Source: Acinetobacter sp. C32I
GTDB lineage: Bacteria > Pseudomonadota > Gammaproteobacteria > Pseudomonadales > Moraxellaceae
Length of the DNA stretch: 64,000 nucleotides
Direction: 5' to 3'
Assembly: GCF_023702715.1 (NCBI RefSeq)
Contig: NZ_CP098480.1
Span: 248,001 to 312,000 of the forward strand
Shown: positions 1 through 8,054 of the stretch, in pieces
Position numbering within the stretch: the first letter of the stretch is position 1
Layout of the letters: each line of letters starts with the position of its first letter
Made by a program: the position numbers and the translations under genes
The notes under the pieces: model-generated
Database searches by the model: none
What the model was told of the DNA's origin: nothing
What the model saw: the letters and a program-made list of their open reading frames with translations, nothing else

Positions 1-401
1 GCTTTTTGATGCGATTGTCATTGGGTTATCCATCTCGTCAAGCAGAAAAATTACTGTTACAACAAAGCTCACGCCAAGTCCTGATCCATCAATTAGATGC
101 TGTGTTTAACCAAGCCGATATTTTACATTTACGTGAATTGGCAAAACAGATTTTCCTCAGTGACGCTGTACTCAATTATATTTTAGACTTGGCTGCTGAA
201 ACACGTAAGCAACGTCATGGCCTATCAACACGCGGGGTGTTAGCACTGAAATCCGCAGCACAAGCTTATGCGTTGGTTGAAGGGCGTAGTTTTGTGACCA
301 CGGATGATGTGCAGACCGTATTTGTCGCTGTTGCAGCGCATCGTCTCAGTCTAGGCGAAGTTGAGGTAAAACAACTGTTGCAGTCGGTTGAAGCTGTATA
401 A
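1..401 (+). CDS. MoxR-type AAA+ ATPase, C-terminal part (5' cut by window start)
   Basis: The reading frame is open from the first base and ends at 401. About 133 C-terminal codons are visible, with no start codon or Walker motifs in the window. The opening residues (FLMRLSLGYPS) match the sensor/lid region of MoxR ATPases, where the arginine-rich FLMR stretch is followed by GYP. The remainder is the helical lid domain, including the segment STRGVLALKSAAQAYAL typical of the family. MoxR ATPases act as chaperones for maturation of secreted or membrane complexes. They usually sit directly before a DUF58 gene and a transglutaminase gene, exactly the arrangement seen here. The assignment to MoxR is inferred from the C-terminus and the context. 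Confidence 0.85.
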   Translation, partial: FLMRLSLGYPSRQAEKLLLQQSSRQVLIHQLDAVFNQADILHLRELAKQIFLSDAVLNYILDLAAETRKQRHGLSTRGVLALKSAAQAYALVEGRSFVTTDDVQTVFVAVAAHRLSLGEVEVKQLLQSVEAV

Positions 402-414
402 GTGAGTACAGACT

Positions 415-1332
415 ATGCAAGCTGGACTTAAACAACAGGTCAATCAATGGATCGCAAAACGTTTCCAAGTGGATCGCAGTAAAACCCTGCGACAAAAGGA
501 CGTTTTGGTTTTTATCTATAAACAAGGTTTTCTATATCTGGTCCTGATTCTAATTACCTTTATTGCTGGAATTAACTATGCCAATAATCTGATTTTAGGG
601 TTTTGCTTTTTAATCAGTGCCATTCTGTGCATTAGTTTTTATCTGACCTTTAAGCAATTACATGATTTACAAATTGATGTTGTGGTACCTGAGGTCGGGC
701 AGCTTGATCAAGCTCTCAGTTTAAAGCTGTTGTTTAAACAATCGGTTGCTTCTGCACGTTATCTAAGAATCCAGTGGCAAACTCAAGAGCAATTGGTTTT
801 TATTGATCAAACTCAACACAGTGTTGAACTAGCAGTTATGCCAGACAAACGAGGTTTGTATGCATTTGAGACCCTTAAAATCTATTCTACTTATCCTCTT
901 GGTTTAGTCCGTGCTTGGACGTATTTATCGCCAAAACAAACAGTCTGGATTGCACCCAAAGCCTATGATTGGCAAAAAGAACATAAAAACCAGCCGACTT
1001 CTGCTCAAGATAGTCTAGATGAGTTCAAAGAACTTCGCGGCTTTCAACACGGAGATTCCTATCAGAATGTGGCGTGGAAACAAGTTGCACGCGGGCAGGG
1101 TTTTTTAATCAAAATGTTTGAAGCTCAAGTTAATCATCAACATCTGGAGATTGATTATCAACAGATTCCCGCACTAGGCCACGAAGAAAAATTAAGCTTT
1201 ATGATGGGTTTGGTCGAGCAATGTGAACAGTTAGGTGATGATTATGCACTTATTTTGCCGCATACACGCTTGGAAAGCGGACAGGGACAATCTCAGTTAA
1301 TTCAGGCAAAACTTTTATTGGCGCAGGCATAA
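415..1332 (+). CDS. DUF58 domain protein
   Basis: The protein has 305 residues and two adjacent membrane helices near residues 35-75, followed by a cytoplasmic part. The segment around residues 200-225 (DEFKELRGFQHGDS, then a W and an AR-type motif) is the DUF58 signature. The molecular function of DUF58 proteins is unknown. They work with MoxR ATPases and transglutaminase-like proteins and often have a von Willebrand A-like fold. The gene starts 13 bp after the ATPase stop, and its stop codon overlaps the ATG of the next gene, so the three are very probably one operon. No unusual features are visible. Confidence 0.88.
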   Translation: MQAGLKQQVNQWIAKRFQVDRSKTLRQKDVLVFIYKQGFLYLVLILITFIAGINYANNLILGFCFLISAILCISFYLTFKQLHDLQIDVVVPEVGQLDQALSLKLLFKQSVASARYLRIQWQTQEQLVFIDQTQHSVELAVMPDKRGLYAFETLKIYSTYPLGLVRAWTYLSPKQTVWIAPKAYDWQKEHKNQPTSAQDSLDEFKELRGFQHGDSYQNVAWKQVARGQGFLIKMFEAQVNHQHLEIDYQQIPALGHEEKLSFMMGLVEQCEQLGDDYALILPHTRLESGQGQSQLIQAKLLLAQA

Positions 1333-3320
1333 TGATGACTAAACAAATCTATTTCTGTGTTTTAGCTGTCTTGGCGCTCGTATTACTTGGGCAAACCGCT
1401 TTTGCACCTGCTGCTTTAACGGGATTATGGGCGGTAGTTTGGCTGCTCTTGGTTCGGAGATATCGTAAACAGAGCTGGGCAGCTTTTCCGAAATGGTTTT
1501 TGGTGATCTTTATTCTATTGTCTTTAGGTGTCGTTTATCTCAATTATCAAACCATCCTTGGAGTAGAAGCGGGCGTCGCCTTTTTAAGTACCTGTTTATT
1601 TGCCAAATGTTTAGAAGCGAAAAACACCCGAGATTTATTAATCATTTTTAATTTTGCCTTGTTCGTCAGTGCGAGTCTGTTATTACATAGCCAAGCGTTT
1701 TGGATGGCGTTGATTGTATTTACAGCCTTCGTGATGTGTTTATTGGGTTTGTATCGCATACAGACGGGATTATTTAATCAAACGAAACTATCATCCAATC
1801 AATTTAAACAAGATGTGAAGCAAATTTTTAAATTTGTAGGCATTGCAATACCTTTCTTTCTGATCTTATTTATTTTTTTCCCACGCTTACCGCCACTGTG
1901 GGCAGTTCCAATTCAGACTAATCAAGCCACGACTGGGATTAGTGACCGGATGTCGCCGGGGGATATTGCACAATTATCACAATCTTCAGCCTTGGCGTTT
2001 AGAGTTGTGGCGAATATGTCGCAGTTTCCAAGTCGACCAGAACTGTACTGGCGAGCTTTAGTCTTAGATCAATATGATGGAGCCACATGGACCAGCAGCT
2101 TTTTTAATCAACAAATTAAAAATGTGCAGTCTACCCAAAGAAGCGTACCTTATCAATATTTAGCGGCGGATGAGCAAGCCAACTGGATTATGGGTTTGGA
2201 ATACTCGATTCCGCAAGAACGTTATTTGCAGTTGTATCAAGACAATAGTATTCGTCCTACTAAATTGGTTAAACGCAATGTACCTATACAGATGTTGTGG
2301 TTGGGTCGGTTACCAGCCGAAGCGGTAGTCTTGTTACCGCGCCAACTGGAGTTGAATCTTAAATTTGACCCGGATCGAGATGCAAAAGCCCAGCAATTGG
2401 CGCATATGCTTTTTGAACAAAGTCAAAAGCAACCTGAAAAGTATTTACAGTCCGTTCTTGCTTGGTATAGAAAAAATGGCTTTGTTTATACCCTAGCACC
2501 GGGGATATTGGGTGGTGATCGTATTGATCAGTTCTTGTTTTCCAGCCGCAAGGGCTTTTGCGAGCATTATGCGTCTAGCTTTGTGATGCTGATGCGTTAT
2601 GCAGGTATTCCAGCACGCGTAGTGACTGGCTATCAAGGCGGACAACTGGCACCTGATGGACAAAGTTGGGAAGTTCGCCAACTGGATGCACACGCCTGGA
2701 GTGAAGTCTATCTCAATGGGAAATGGCAAAGAATAGATCCAACCGCAATGATTGCACCGCAACGAATTGATACGGGCATGCAGGATTATTTGGCACAAGA
2801 TCAAACTGTATGGGGAGATGAAAGTAAGGCTTGGCAACTACAACAATTTAAATTTCTAAAAAATATGCGGATTTGGAGTGATTATCTAAGTTATCAATGG
2901 CAAAGCAAAGTTGTCGGTTATGATGCAGAGAAACAGAAAAACTGGTTGTCTCGCTTAGGACTGGATTCAAGTTATGCATATGCGATTGTTTTGATTGTTG
3001 GTGTATTCGCTATTTTGATGGTCTATGTGGGGATTTATTGGTGGCGACAAAGACGGCAACAAGCTGATTATCAAAGAGCTGTACTTAAGTTTCAGAAGCA
3101 ACTACCTAGAAATTTGCATAAGCAACACGCAGAGACTTTTCAAGTATGGATGCAGCGTTTGGCAAGTCAGTTTGAAAACAAACAGGTGTTCGAACAAGCA
3201 ATTGTGTTATATCAACAAATTGTTTTTTTAGAGCAGCAAGATGGTGCAAATATTGAAGAATTTAAGCGCTTGCTTAAAGACTGTGCGATTGCACTGAAAC
3301 AGTCACAAAAAAACTTGTGA
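1332..3320 (+). CDS. TgpA-like membrane transglutaminase (DUF3488 plus transglutaminase domain)
   Basis: The protein has 662 residues. The N-terminus contains about six hydrophobic helices (residues 5-185) corresponding to the DUF3488 region. A periplasmic transglutaminase-like domain follows, with the Cys in GFCEHYASSF near residue 410, the His in DAHAWSEVY near 454 and the Asp in RIDPTA near 468, forming a Cys-His-Asp triad. One more membrane helix lies near 550-575, and a short cytoplasmic tail ends the protein. Pseudomonas TgpA has this layout and is essential there. The substrate is unknown. The gene overlaps the DUF58 stop by one base, completing the moxR-DUF58-tgpA cluster. It is followed 35 bp later by tRNA-Val. 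Confidence 0.9.
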   Translation: MMTKQIYFCVLAVLALVLLGQTAFAPAALTGLWAVVWLLLVRRYRKQSWAAFPKWFLVIFILLSLGVVYLNYQTILGVEAGVAFLSTCLFAKCLEAKNTRDLLIIFNFALFVSASLLLHSQAFWMALIVFTAFVMCLLGLYRIQTGLFNQTKLSSNQFKQDVKQIFKFVGIAIPFFLILFIFFPRLPPLWAVPIQTNQATTGISDRMSPGDIAQLSQSSALAFRVVANMSQFPSRPELYWRALVLDQYDGATWTSSFFNQQIKNVQSTQRSVPYQYLAADEQANWIMGLEYSIPQERYLQLYQDNSIRPTKLVKRNVPIQMLWLGRLPAEAVVLLPRQLELNLKFDPDRDAKAQQLAHMLFEQSQKQPEKYLQSVLAWYRKNGFVYTLAPGILGGDRIDQFLFSSRKGFCEHYASSFVMLMRYAGIPARVVTGYQGGQLAPDGQSWEVRQLDAHAWSEVYLNGKWQRIDPTAMIAPQRIDTGMQDYLAQDQTVWGDESKAWQLQQFKFLKNMRIWSDYLSYQWQSKVVGYDAEKQKNWLSRLGLDSSYAYAIVLIVGVFAILMVYVGIYWWRQRRQQADYQRAVLKFQKQLPRNLHKQHAETFQVWMQRLASQFENKQVFEQAIVLYQQIVFLEQQDGANIEEFKRLLKDCAIALKQSQKNL

Positions 3321-3355
3321 AGCTGATAAAAAATGAATATGATGCTTCTCATTCT

Positions 3356-3432
3356 AGGTGTATAGCTCAGTTGGTTAGAGCGCTACGTTGACATCGTAGA
3401 GGTCTCCAGTTCGAGTCTGGATATACCTACCA
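3356..3432 (+). tRNA. tRNA-Val (anticodon GAC)
   Basis: This 77-nt cloverleaf has the acceptor stem AGGTGTA pairing with TATACCT. The anticodon stem CTACG/CGTAG carries loop TTGACAT, so the anticodon is GAC. The T arm is TCCAG-TTCGAGT-CTGGA, and CCA is encoded. It is the integration target of the prophage. The 3' part from 3388 on is duplicated at 47437, so the 5' part is chromosomal and the 3' part was restored by phage DNA, leaving the tRNA intact. Confidence 0.97.
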
Positions 3433-3433
3433 A
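3388..3433 (+). repeat. attL core (46-bp direct repeat in tRNA-Val 3' end)
   Basis: Bases 3388-3433 are identical to 47437-47482. The identity begins in the anticodon loop (TTGACATCG...) and ends one base past CCA. Flanking bases differ on both sides (G against C before, A against G after). Beyond the core, similarity resumes through the shared terminator hairpin. The integrase gene lies about 1.1 kb inside this end, which fits an attL site. Confidence 0.93.
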
Positions 3434-3458
3434 AATTTACGCTTTATCAGCGATTTAT

Positions 3459-3486
3459 AACCCACTTCAAAAGGTGGGTTTTTCTT
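3459..3486 (+). terminator. Intrinsic terminator after tRNA-Val
   Basis: The stem AACCCAC/GTGGGTT encloses a short A-rich loop and is followed by TTTTTCTTTT. A near-identical copy lies at 47508-47537 beyond attR, so the phage carries a mimic of the chromosomal tRNA terminator. Confidence 0.85.
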
Positions 3487-3582
3487 TTAGTGGCTATTTA
3501 GGGGTATTTTCGGGGAACTAATTCACGCTCTTATAACGATAAGTTAGAATATAAAATTGGAATACAAAAATAAGGAGTAGAT

Positions 3583-4455
3583 ATGGTAAATGATTTTTCG
3601 ATGGATGATGCAACTCAAGCTTTAGAAGATTGGGCAGAGAGTCAACTTATTGCTGAAAATTTAAAATACAAAAAAAGGAAAGACAAATATTCAACTCTTT
3701 ATTTTTTTCAGTATTTGAATGCTTTGTCAAAATTAACGGCAATTAAGCCACGTACAGTAAGTTTATCTAGTAGTTTTGCTGTGTCGGATGAGAATCAAGC
3801 TGGTTTCGTTAATCTTGTTGCTTGTATTGAAAGTGGTGGAGATATCAATCCATACCAGAATAAAACAACAATTCAAGGCAACTTTTTAGATGGAATGTAC
3901 AATGATTTCGGTATTAAGCATTTTCATCTGGGGGCGCAACAAGAAAATGGGTCAGATTATATTGAGCGCACTGGAGAAGTTGCCTTAGCAATAATAACGG
4001 ACGATGAGGTTTTCTTCATCATCTCTAAAATGCATGGAATAGGTTTTGAAGATGTTTGGTATGAACCTGATGTTTTGGAGATACTTCACTCTGAACGACC
4101 TGATCTAATTGAACATTCAAAAGTTGAATATTTAGAAATAAAGGGTGATCCAACTACTGTTCATGAAATTAAATCATTTAGAGATATTGGAGCGATTAAA
4201 CCAATTATCCTTCAAGATGGTACCGCTTATGAACCATATAATGGTGGGAAATCTATAAGCGGCCATCCTTATGAACATACTGTTTTGTATACTTATAATA
4301 TTAGATTGATTCAAAAAGAAGCTGACGATATTTTAGCACCTTTCAAAAACGATACTTCTAAAACGGCAACTTTGAAAGTCTTAAAATTAGCCGTAGATTA
4401 TAATAACCGTGTAACTGGTGTTGAGTTTAAATTAGAAGTTGATGATGGCAAATAG
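3583..4455 (+). CDS. Prophage cargo protein of unknown function at attL
   Basis: The protein has 290 residues and is AT-rich, with start ATG 3583 preceded by AAGGAG. I do not recognise a named domain with certainty. The middle part (around residues 105-165: GNFLDGMYNDFGIKHFHLG, then RTGEVALAI and ITDDEVFFI) resembles a family of bacterial hypothetical proteins with the pattern D-G-x(3)-D-[FW]-G-I-x-H-x-H-L-G. These often sit in mobile elements and could be toxins or defence factors; that link is memory-based inference. The gene lies alone between attL and the converging integrase, a classical moron position. It lacks the CGCCGT hexamer found across the phage backbone. It has no signal peptide or membrane helix. 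Confidence 0.7.
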   Translation: MVNDFSMDDATQALEDWAESQLIAENLKYKKRKDKYSTLYFFQYLNALSKLTAIKPRTVSLSSSFAVSDENQAGFVNLVACIESGGDINPYQNKTTIQGNFLDGMYNDFGIKHFHLGAQQENGSDYIERTGEVALAIITDDEVFFIISKMHGIGFEDVWYEPDVLEILHSERPDLIEHSKVEYLEIKGDPTTVHEIKSFRDIGAIKPIILQDGTAYEPYNGGKSISGHPYEHTVLYTYNIRLIQKEADDILAPFKNDTSKTATLKVLKLAVDYNNRVTGVEFKLEVDDGK

Positions 4456-4481
4456 TTTGAGTATTTAATACTCAAACTATT
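4451..4481. terminator. 31-bp perfect palindrome between convergent genes
   Basis: AATAGTTTGAGTATT is followed by one T and its exact reverse complement. The palindrome includes the stop codon of the cargo gene and ends 5 bp before the integrase stop. It probably serves as a two-way terminator, although the usual T-run is weak. Confidence 0.5.
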
Positions 4482-4485
4482 AGTG

Positions 4486-5622
4486 TTATCGGAAACTTAC
4501 CTTTTGCGGCTTTGGTTCTTCATGGCCTTGTAAGTAGTGATCAGTCATTTTCTCAGTTGCATGGCCTGCCAAAGCTTGGGCATATGGTTTGCCATATTTC
4601 TCAGTAATATTAAAAATACCGAGTGCTCGAAGGTCATGGAATGACGGTCTTTGTCTTGGTTCTAAATGGTCACATGCTCCAGACAAATCGCGGTATTTTT
4701 GAAATTGCTTTGTTAAGTGGTCCTCAGTCACTGCATAAGGGTGTGGCTTTGCAATCCGGTTGTGTTCAGTAATTCGCTCAGGCCGTGTTGCTATCAAATG
4801 GGGGCAATTTAAACGGAATGAATTTGCAATACATTTGACAACTGTCTCTGCCAACTCTGGATGCATATCAACCTCAATATAGATCGGCTTGTCATAGTTG
4901 AGTGATTTATGCTGCAGCACTGTAAATGTATTTTCTTTCACATTAACCGCCGTGCGTAACAGCATTACCAAATCGCCACGGCGCTGAATAGAATGCAAAG
5001 CCAAATCAATAGCAAGTTTTAGCCACTCTGGGCAAACTGCATAAATCAGTGCCAGCATCTCATTACTTAAACGTTGACGTATTTTTTTAGGACGTATTGG
5101 TTTAAGTGTTTTTTCAGCAATGTTTTCAGTTGCCCAGCCATTTGCTACAAAGTATTTAAAAATATCGATCAACAAAGACCGATGCTTTTCAGCTTGGTAA
5201 GGTGTTTGTTCTTTTAAATAAGTGGCCAACATATTCAAAGTCATTTCAGCGCAACTTAGGTCACCCCATTTTTCAATGTACTTGTCGCAATTAGCGTTAA
5301 TAATTTCCATTGTGGATACAGCATAAGTTTTCTCAGTTAATCGTAGATCGAGAAATTCTTTTAAGCCATTCTCAAAAGTTGGGATGTTATTCTCAACTTT
5401 GCGATTTACTTCAAGGATTTTTGAAACTATATCAGGGTGTCGTTTAAGCGCCGCATTCAAAGCCATAGCAGCAATAATTGCTTCGTTACGATCTTTACCA
5501 AGTGATTTACGTTGTCCGTTTGGCAGAACATAACGGAAGTAAGTAGTACCATTGGCCTTTTTATCTGTTTCAACATGGGGTGGGAGGTCTAAACTCCCTT
5601 TGCCCCTTGGTCGTGGTGTCAT
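4486..5622 (-). CDS. int: Tyrosine recombinase (phage integrase)
   Basis: The protein has 378 residues. The N-terminus (about 1-60, RGKGSLDLPPHV, YFRYVLPNGQRKSLG) resembles the lambda-Int arm-type DNA-binding domain. A core-binding domain follows (about 90-180), then the catalytic domain. Catalytic residues are visible: Arg in HSIQRRGDL (about 214), Lys in LQHKSLNY, the HDLR box (about 328-331), GH in LAGHATEKM and the nucleophile Tyr in TDHYLQG (about 362). It catalyses integration at, and with Xis excision from, tRNA-Val. It is transcribed leftward toward attL and is the last gene of the leftward operon. The complete catalytic set suggests it is active. Confidence 0.95.
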   Translation of the reverse strand: MTPRPRGKGSLDLPPHVETDKKANGTTYFRYVLPNGQRKSLGKDRNEAIIAAMALNAALKRHPDIVSKILEVNRKVENNIPTFENGLKEFLDLRLTEKTYAVSTMEIINANCDKYIEKWGDLSCAEMTLNMLATYLKEQTPYQAEKHRSLLIDIFKYFVANGWATENIAEKTLKPIRPKKIRQRLSNEMLALIYAVCPEWLKLAIDLALHSIQRRGDLVMLLRTAVNVKENTFTVLQHKSLNYDKPIYIEVDMHPELAETVVKCIANSFRLNCPHLIATRPERITEHNRIAKPHPYAVTEDHLTKQFQKYRDLSGACDHLEPRQRPSFHDLRALGIFNITEKYGKPYAQALAGHATEKMTDHYLQGHEEPKPQKVSFR

Positions 5623-5623
5623 G

Positions 5624-5890
5624 TTAAATCTCAGCTAAAATTCTATCGGCTATAGAGTTCCCTGTGACTGGAGGTGATTGCAGTGCAATCTTTGGTGTCT
5701 CGCTACTGTAAAATAGTGGAGCGCCCCATGTTGTGCATTCAACATACCAGTGGGTCCCGATCTTTTTCCCGCTTAACCAACCTCGCTCAATGTGACTTAC
5801 TAACGTTGCACGGCATGGGCGTGAATCTTCGTCGCTCCAGTAATTTTTAGCGAAGATTGCGAGTTTTATGCGTTTAATATTGCTAGACAT
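5624..5890 (-). CDS. xis: Excisionase-like protein
   Basis: This 88-residue protein lies immediately upstream of the integrase, with one base between the genes. The segment RPCRATLVSHIERGWLSGKK, followed by IGTHWYVE, matches the winged-helix fold of small phage excisionases, in which a recognition helix is followed by a basic turn and a G-x-W-x-V strand. It would bind the att arms and direct the integrase to excision. The assignment rests on size, position and this motif. Confidence 0.75.
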   Translation of the reverse strand: MSSNIKRIKLAIFAKNYWSDEDSRPCRATLVSHIERGWLSGKKIGTHWYVECTTWGAPLFYSSETPKIALQSPPVTGNSIADRILAEI

Positions 5891-5940
5891 ATATCCTCCA
5901 ATCGTAGGGTATTAATTATTAAATTTTTGGTGCACGGGGT

Positions 5941-6078
5941 TTACTCCCAGCAATAACTACACGAGCGACATTCTGCTTGTAGGCCTGAACCACTATGACT
6001 ACAACCAAATGAAACTTGGCTACTACTACACTTTGGACAAATTAGATTAGAACTAAATTCGATAGATAAAATTTTCAT
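5941..6078 (-). CDS. Small zinc-ribbon protein (45 aa)
   Basis: Reading the complement from 6078 gives a 45-codon frame ending TAA at 5941. It contains CPKC (residues 14-17) and, further on, CRSCSYC (37-43), a two-knuckle zinc ribbon. Its ATG overlaps the TGA of the upstream gene as ATGA, the same translational coupling used by its neighbours, which strongly supports that it is real. The function is unknown; short phage zinc ribbons often bind RNA or partner proteins. Confidence 0.7.
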   Translation of the reverse strand: MKILSIEFSSNLICPKCSSSQVSFGCSHSGSGLQAECRSCSYCWE

Positions 6079-6281
6079 GCTGCCACCTCTTCAATAATTT
6101 CCCATTCTCCAAACGCACCTAAATAACCAGACTTGGAAATTGAGGTTGTAATCTCTTGCCCATCATCACAAACAACTTTCATTCGATCTGCATCAATACG
6201 TGTTGCCTGGTAAACAACATCGAGTTGAAGATTTGAAGGCAAACCAATGTCACCATTGACTGTTTTAATTCTTACTTTCAT
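6075..6281 (-). CDS. Small hypothetical phage protein
   Basis: The protein has 68 residues, is acidic and is probably a small beta-rich domain (MKVRIKTVNGDIGLP..., QEITTSISKSGYLGAFGEWEII). It is coupled by ATGA overlaps to the ATPase gene upstream and to the zinc-ribbon gene downstream, so it belongs to the leftward recombination operon. I do not recognise the family. Confidence 0.7.
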   Translation of the reverse strand: MKVRIKTVNGDIGLPSNLQLDVVYQATRIDADRMKVVCDDGQEITTSISKSGYLGAFGEWEIIEEVAA

Positions 6282-7399
6282 GACTTAACACCTTCTTTGG
6301 CCATCTTTTCGATATCTTCCTTAACGGCGTTAAGGGTTTTAATTTCTATTTGCAGAAGGCTATCAATACCCAAATGTTCGCAGACTGTTTTAGTATCCAG
6401 ACCACGCTCATCAATAAAGCTTAATAGTTGATCACGTTGATCAGTCGAGATGCCTTGGAACTCAGGTTGACCAATCCACTTGTTTTGATTCTTATCAAAT
6501 GTGCACCCAAGTTCTTTAGATCGGGCAAGCATGATCTGGCGCATGTTCTGGTAATACATATGATCTTTGATTAATGACTCGGTGAGCTGGTTTAAATCGC
6601 CAGCATGCTCAGCTTCAGCACAGCTTTGTTGCCAGTTTGTGAGATCCTCAACAGCTTTAGTCAATGCAAGTTGTTCAGGCGTGAGCGTGTTGATATGGTC
6701 CTTAGCAGCCTTAATCAGATCAGCAAGGAATGTTGGATTAGCTTTGAGATCTGGTACCCAAACTTCACCAGTCTCACCGCCTAATGCACCAGAGTTTTTT
6801 GCATGGTGAGTAGGCGATGGCTTGAAGCTGATAACACGAGCATTTTTACCTTCGCCAGTGGTAACAGTTGTTAGATAACCCATGATGTCTGCAATGCGGT
6901 AAAGCTCATTACGGTTTTTACCACCTAAATCTGGACGATAGATAACTTGATCGCCGTTTTGATCTTCTGAGGCGTGGGCAATGAATACAACGTCTTTGCC
7001 AAGACTGATCAGAGTATTGATGTATTGCTTAAAGGTTTGATTAGCCAAGCCCTGAGCTTTTAATTTAAGTGCACCATCTTTCTGACGATTGTTTGCAGTT
7101 AAGAGTAGGTGAGTCTTAATGCTTTCAAGCATTGCCCCAACAGTATCGATTACCACGGTGTTATATGCCGCCAAATCACTTGGAGTTAGATCAGCAACAT
7201 CTTTCCATTGCTGAACCTGAACTACCGCACCACGGCGTAGTTCACCGGTACGATGAGAACCACGGTCAAAGTCGAATGAAATTGCCTTGTCCGCCGTAAA
7301 GCCCATAGAAGTTTTACCAAGACCGGGATCGGCGTAGATGTAGGTGATGATTGCATTAACTTGTAAAGGTTGATCAGCACTAATGATATTGATAGCCAT
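6278..7399 (-). CDS. Sak4-like RecA-fold ATPase (AAA_24), phage recombination
   Basis: The protein has 373 residues. A Walker A motif ADPGLGKTSMG lies near residues 22-32, FDFDRGSHR follows, and a Walker B-like segment NTVVIDTVGAM lies near 80-90. A motif FIAHASEDQNGDQVIYRPDLGGK (about 145-165) resembles RecA core strands. Phage ATPases of this type (Sak4/AAA_24) promote single-strand annealing with an SSB. The C-terminal third is a helical extension rich in Asp, Glu and Gln that may bind a partner. It sits in the leftward operon with excisionase and integrase, as recombination genes do in lambdoid phages. Confidence 0.8.
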   Translation of the reverse strand: MAINIISADQPLQVNAIITYIYADPGLGKTSMGFTADKAISFDFDRGSHRTGELRRGAVVQVQQWKDVADLTPSDLAAYNTVVIDTVGAMLESIKTHLLLTANNRQKDGALKLKAQGLANQTFKQYINTLISLGKDVVFIAHASEDQNGDQVIYRPDLGGKNRNELYRIADIMGYLTTVTTGEGKNARVISFKPSPTHHAKNSGALGGETGEVWVPDLKANPTFLADLIKAAKDHINTLTPEQLALTKAVEDLTNWQQSCAEAEHAGDLNQLTESLIKDHMYYQNMRQIMLARSKELGCTFDKNQNKWIGQPEFQGISTDQRDQLLSFIDERGLDTKTVCEHLGIDSLLQIEIKTLNAVKEDIEKMAKEGVKS

Positions 7400-7401
7400 G
7401 A

Positions 7402-7866
7402 TTACACCCCCTCAACCATTTTGTTTTTAACAACGTGAGCGGTAATGATCGAGATCATGTTTCGGATATCATCAGAATTGGTGAAGTCGCCGTAATTGTT
7501 GCCGTTTGCATCAAATACTTGGTCAACTGCTAGGTTCTTGATATCGATCGCAGTGAAGTCACCACCAAGTTGGCCATTGGAATCTTGGAAAGAATCAAAA
7601 TCGAAACTGGTGTAGACACGGAAGCCATCAAGGTTGACCACAGCGGTACCAGTTGAATCAGAAGTGATTTGAACAGCTAGAACGCCGTAATCAGATTTGG
7701 TGTTATCAAAGCTGTAAATCGATGCTTCAGGCTGCGGTTGAGAGTGAGTTAGCTTGGTACCAATTAAAGCAGTACCGCTAATTACACCAGTGGCTAATGC
7801 CCATGAAGTGAGCATTACTTTACCGAACTGGAAAGAAGGGTTGTTGTTAATAGCGATTTGTTTCAT
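7402..7866 (-). CDS. Hypothetical protein, first gene of leftward operon
   Basis: This 154-residue protein lies 2 bp upstream of the Sak4-like ATPase gene. A Gly/Ala-rich hydrophobic stretch occurs near residues 15-35 but is not a typical signal peptide. The rest is rich in Asp, Asn, Ser and Thr, with many short beta-forming strands. It could be the DNA-binding or SSB-like partner of the ATPase, judged by position only. I do not recognise a domain. The promoter region upstream carries two identical operator-like 18-mers. Confidence 0.7.
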   Translation of the reverse strand: MKQIAINNNPSFQFGKVMLTSWALATGVISGTALIGTKLTHSQPQPEASIYSFDNTKSDYGVLAVQITSDSTGTAVVNLDGFRVYTSFDFDSFQDSNGQLGGDFTAIDIKNLAVDQVFDANGNNYGDFTNSDDIRNMISIITAHVVKNKMVEGV

Positions 7867-7888
7867 AATCTACCTCAAGTAAGTGAGA

Positions 7889-7924
7889 AGCCCTGTTCGC
7901 CGTCGTAAGTGTTCAGGGCTTTTT
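7889..7924 (+). terminator. Hairpin in leader of leftward operon, terminator-like on + strand
   Basis: AGCCCTG pairs with CAGGGCT around an 18-nt loop and is followed by TTTT on the + strand. For the leftward transcript it forms a leader hairpin about 25 nt before the ATG at 7866. It may stop antisense rightward transcription or act in the leader. Confidence 0.45.
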
Positions 7925-7941
7925 GCTGTCCATGAGAAAGA

Positions 7942-7959
7942 TTATGCATATTTGCATTA
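7942..7959. promoter_or_regulatory. Operator-like site OL-a
   Basis: The 18-mer TTATGCATATTTGCATTA matches the near-perfect palindrome at 8838-8855 (consensus TTATGCAnnnTTGCATAA). It lies upstream of the leftward operon, so it is probably bound by the phage repressor or Cro. Confidence 0.65.
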
Positions 7960-7976
7960 TTCTATGCAATATATTT

Positions 7977-7994
7977 TTATGCATATTTGCATTA
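7977..7994. promoter_or_regulatory. Operator-like site OL-b
   Basis: This is an exact copy of the 18-mer at 7942-7959, 35 bp away. A half-site (CTATGCAA) lies between them. Paired operators suggest cooperative repressor binding at the leftward promoter. Confidence 0.65.
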
Positions 7995-8012
7995 ATATTT
8001 TTTAAATGCATT

Positions 8013-8037
8013 AAAAAGCCCACTTAAAAAGCGGGCT
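8013..8037 (-). terminator. Terminator of repressor gene
   Basis: On the minus strand AGCCCGC...GTGGGCT is followed by TTTTTAA. It lies just downstream of the repressor stop (8055) and before the operators of the leftward operon. Confidence 0.75.
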
Positions 8038-8054
8038 ATTTATTGGAGAACTTA

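Noticed and set aside
2493..2837. Antisense ORF in the transglutaminase gene
   Set aside because: It has no recognisable composition or start context and overlaps a well-supported gene entirely.
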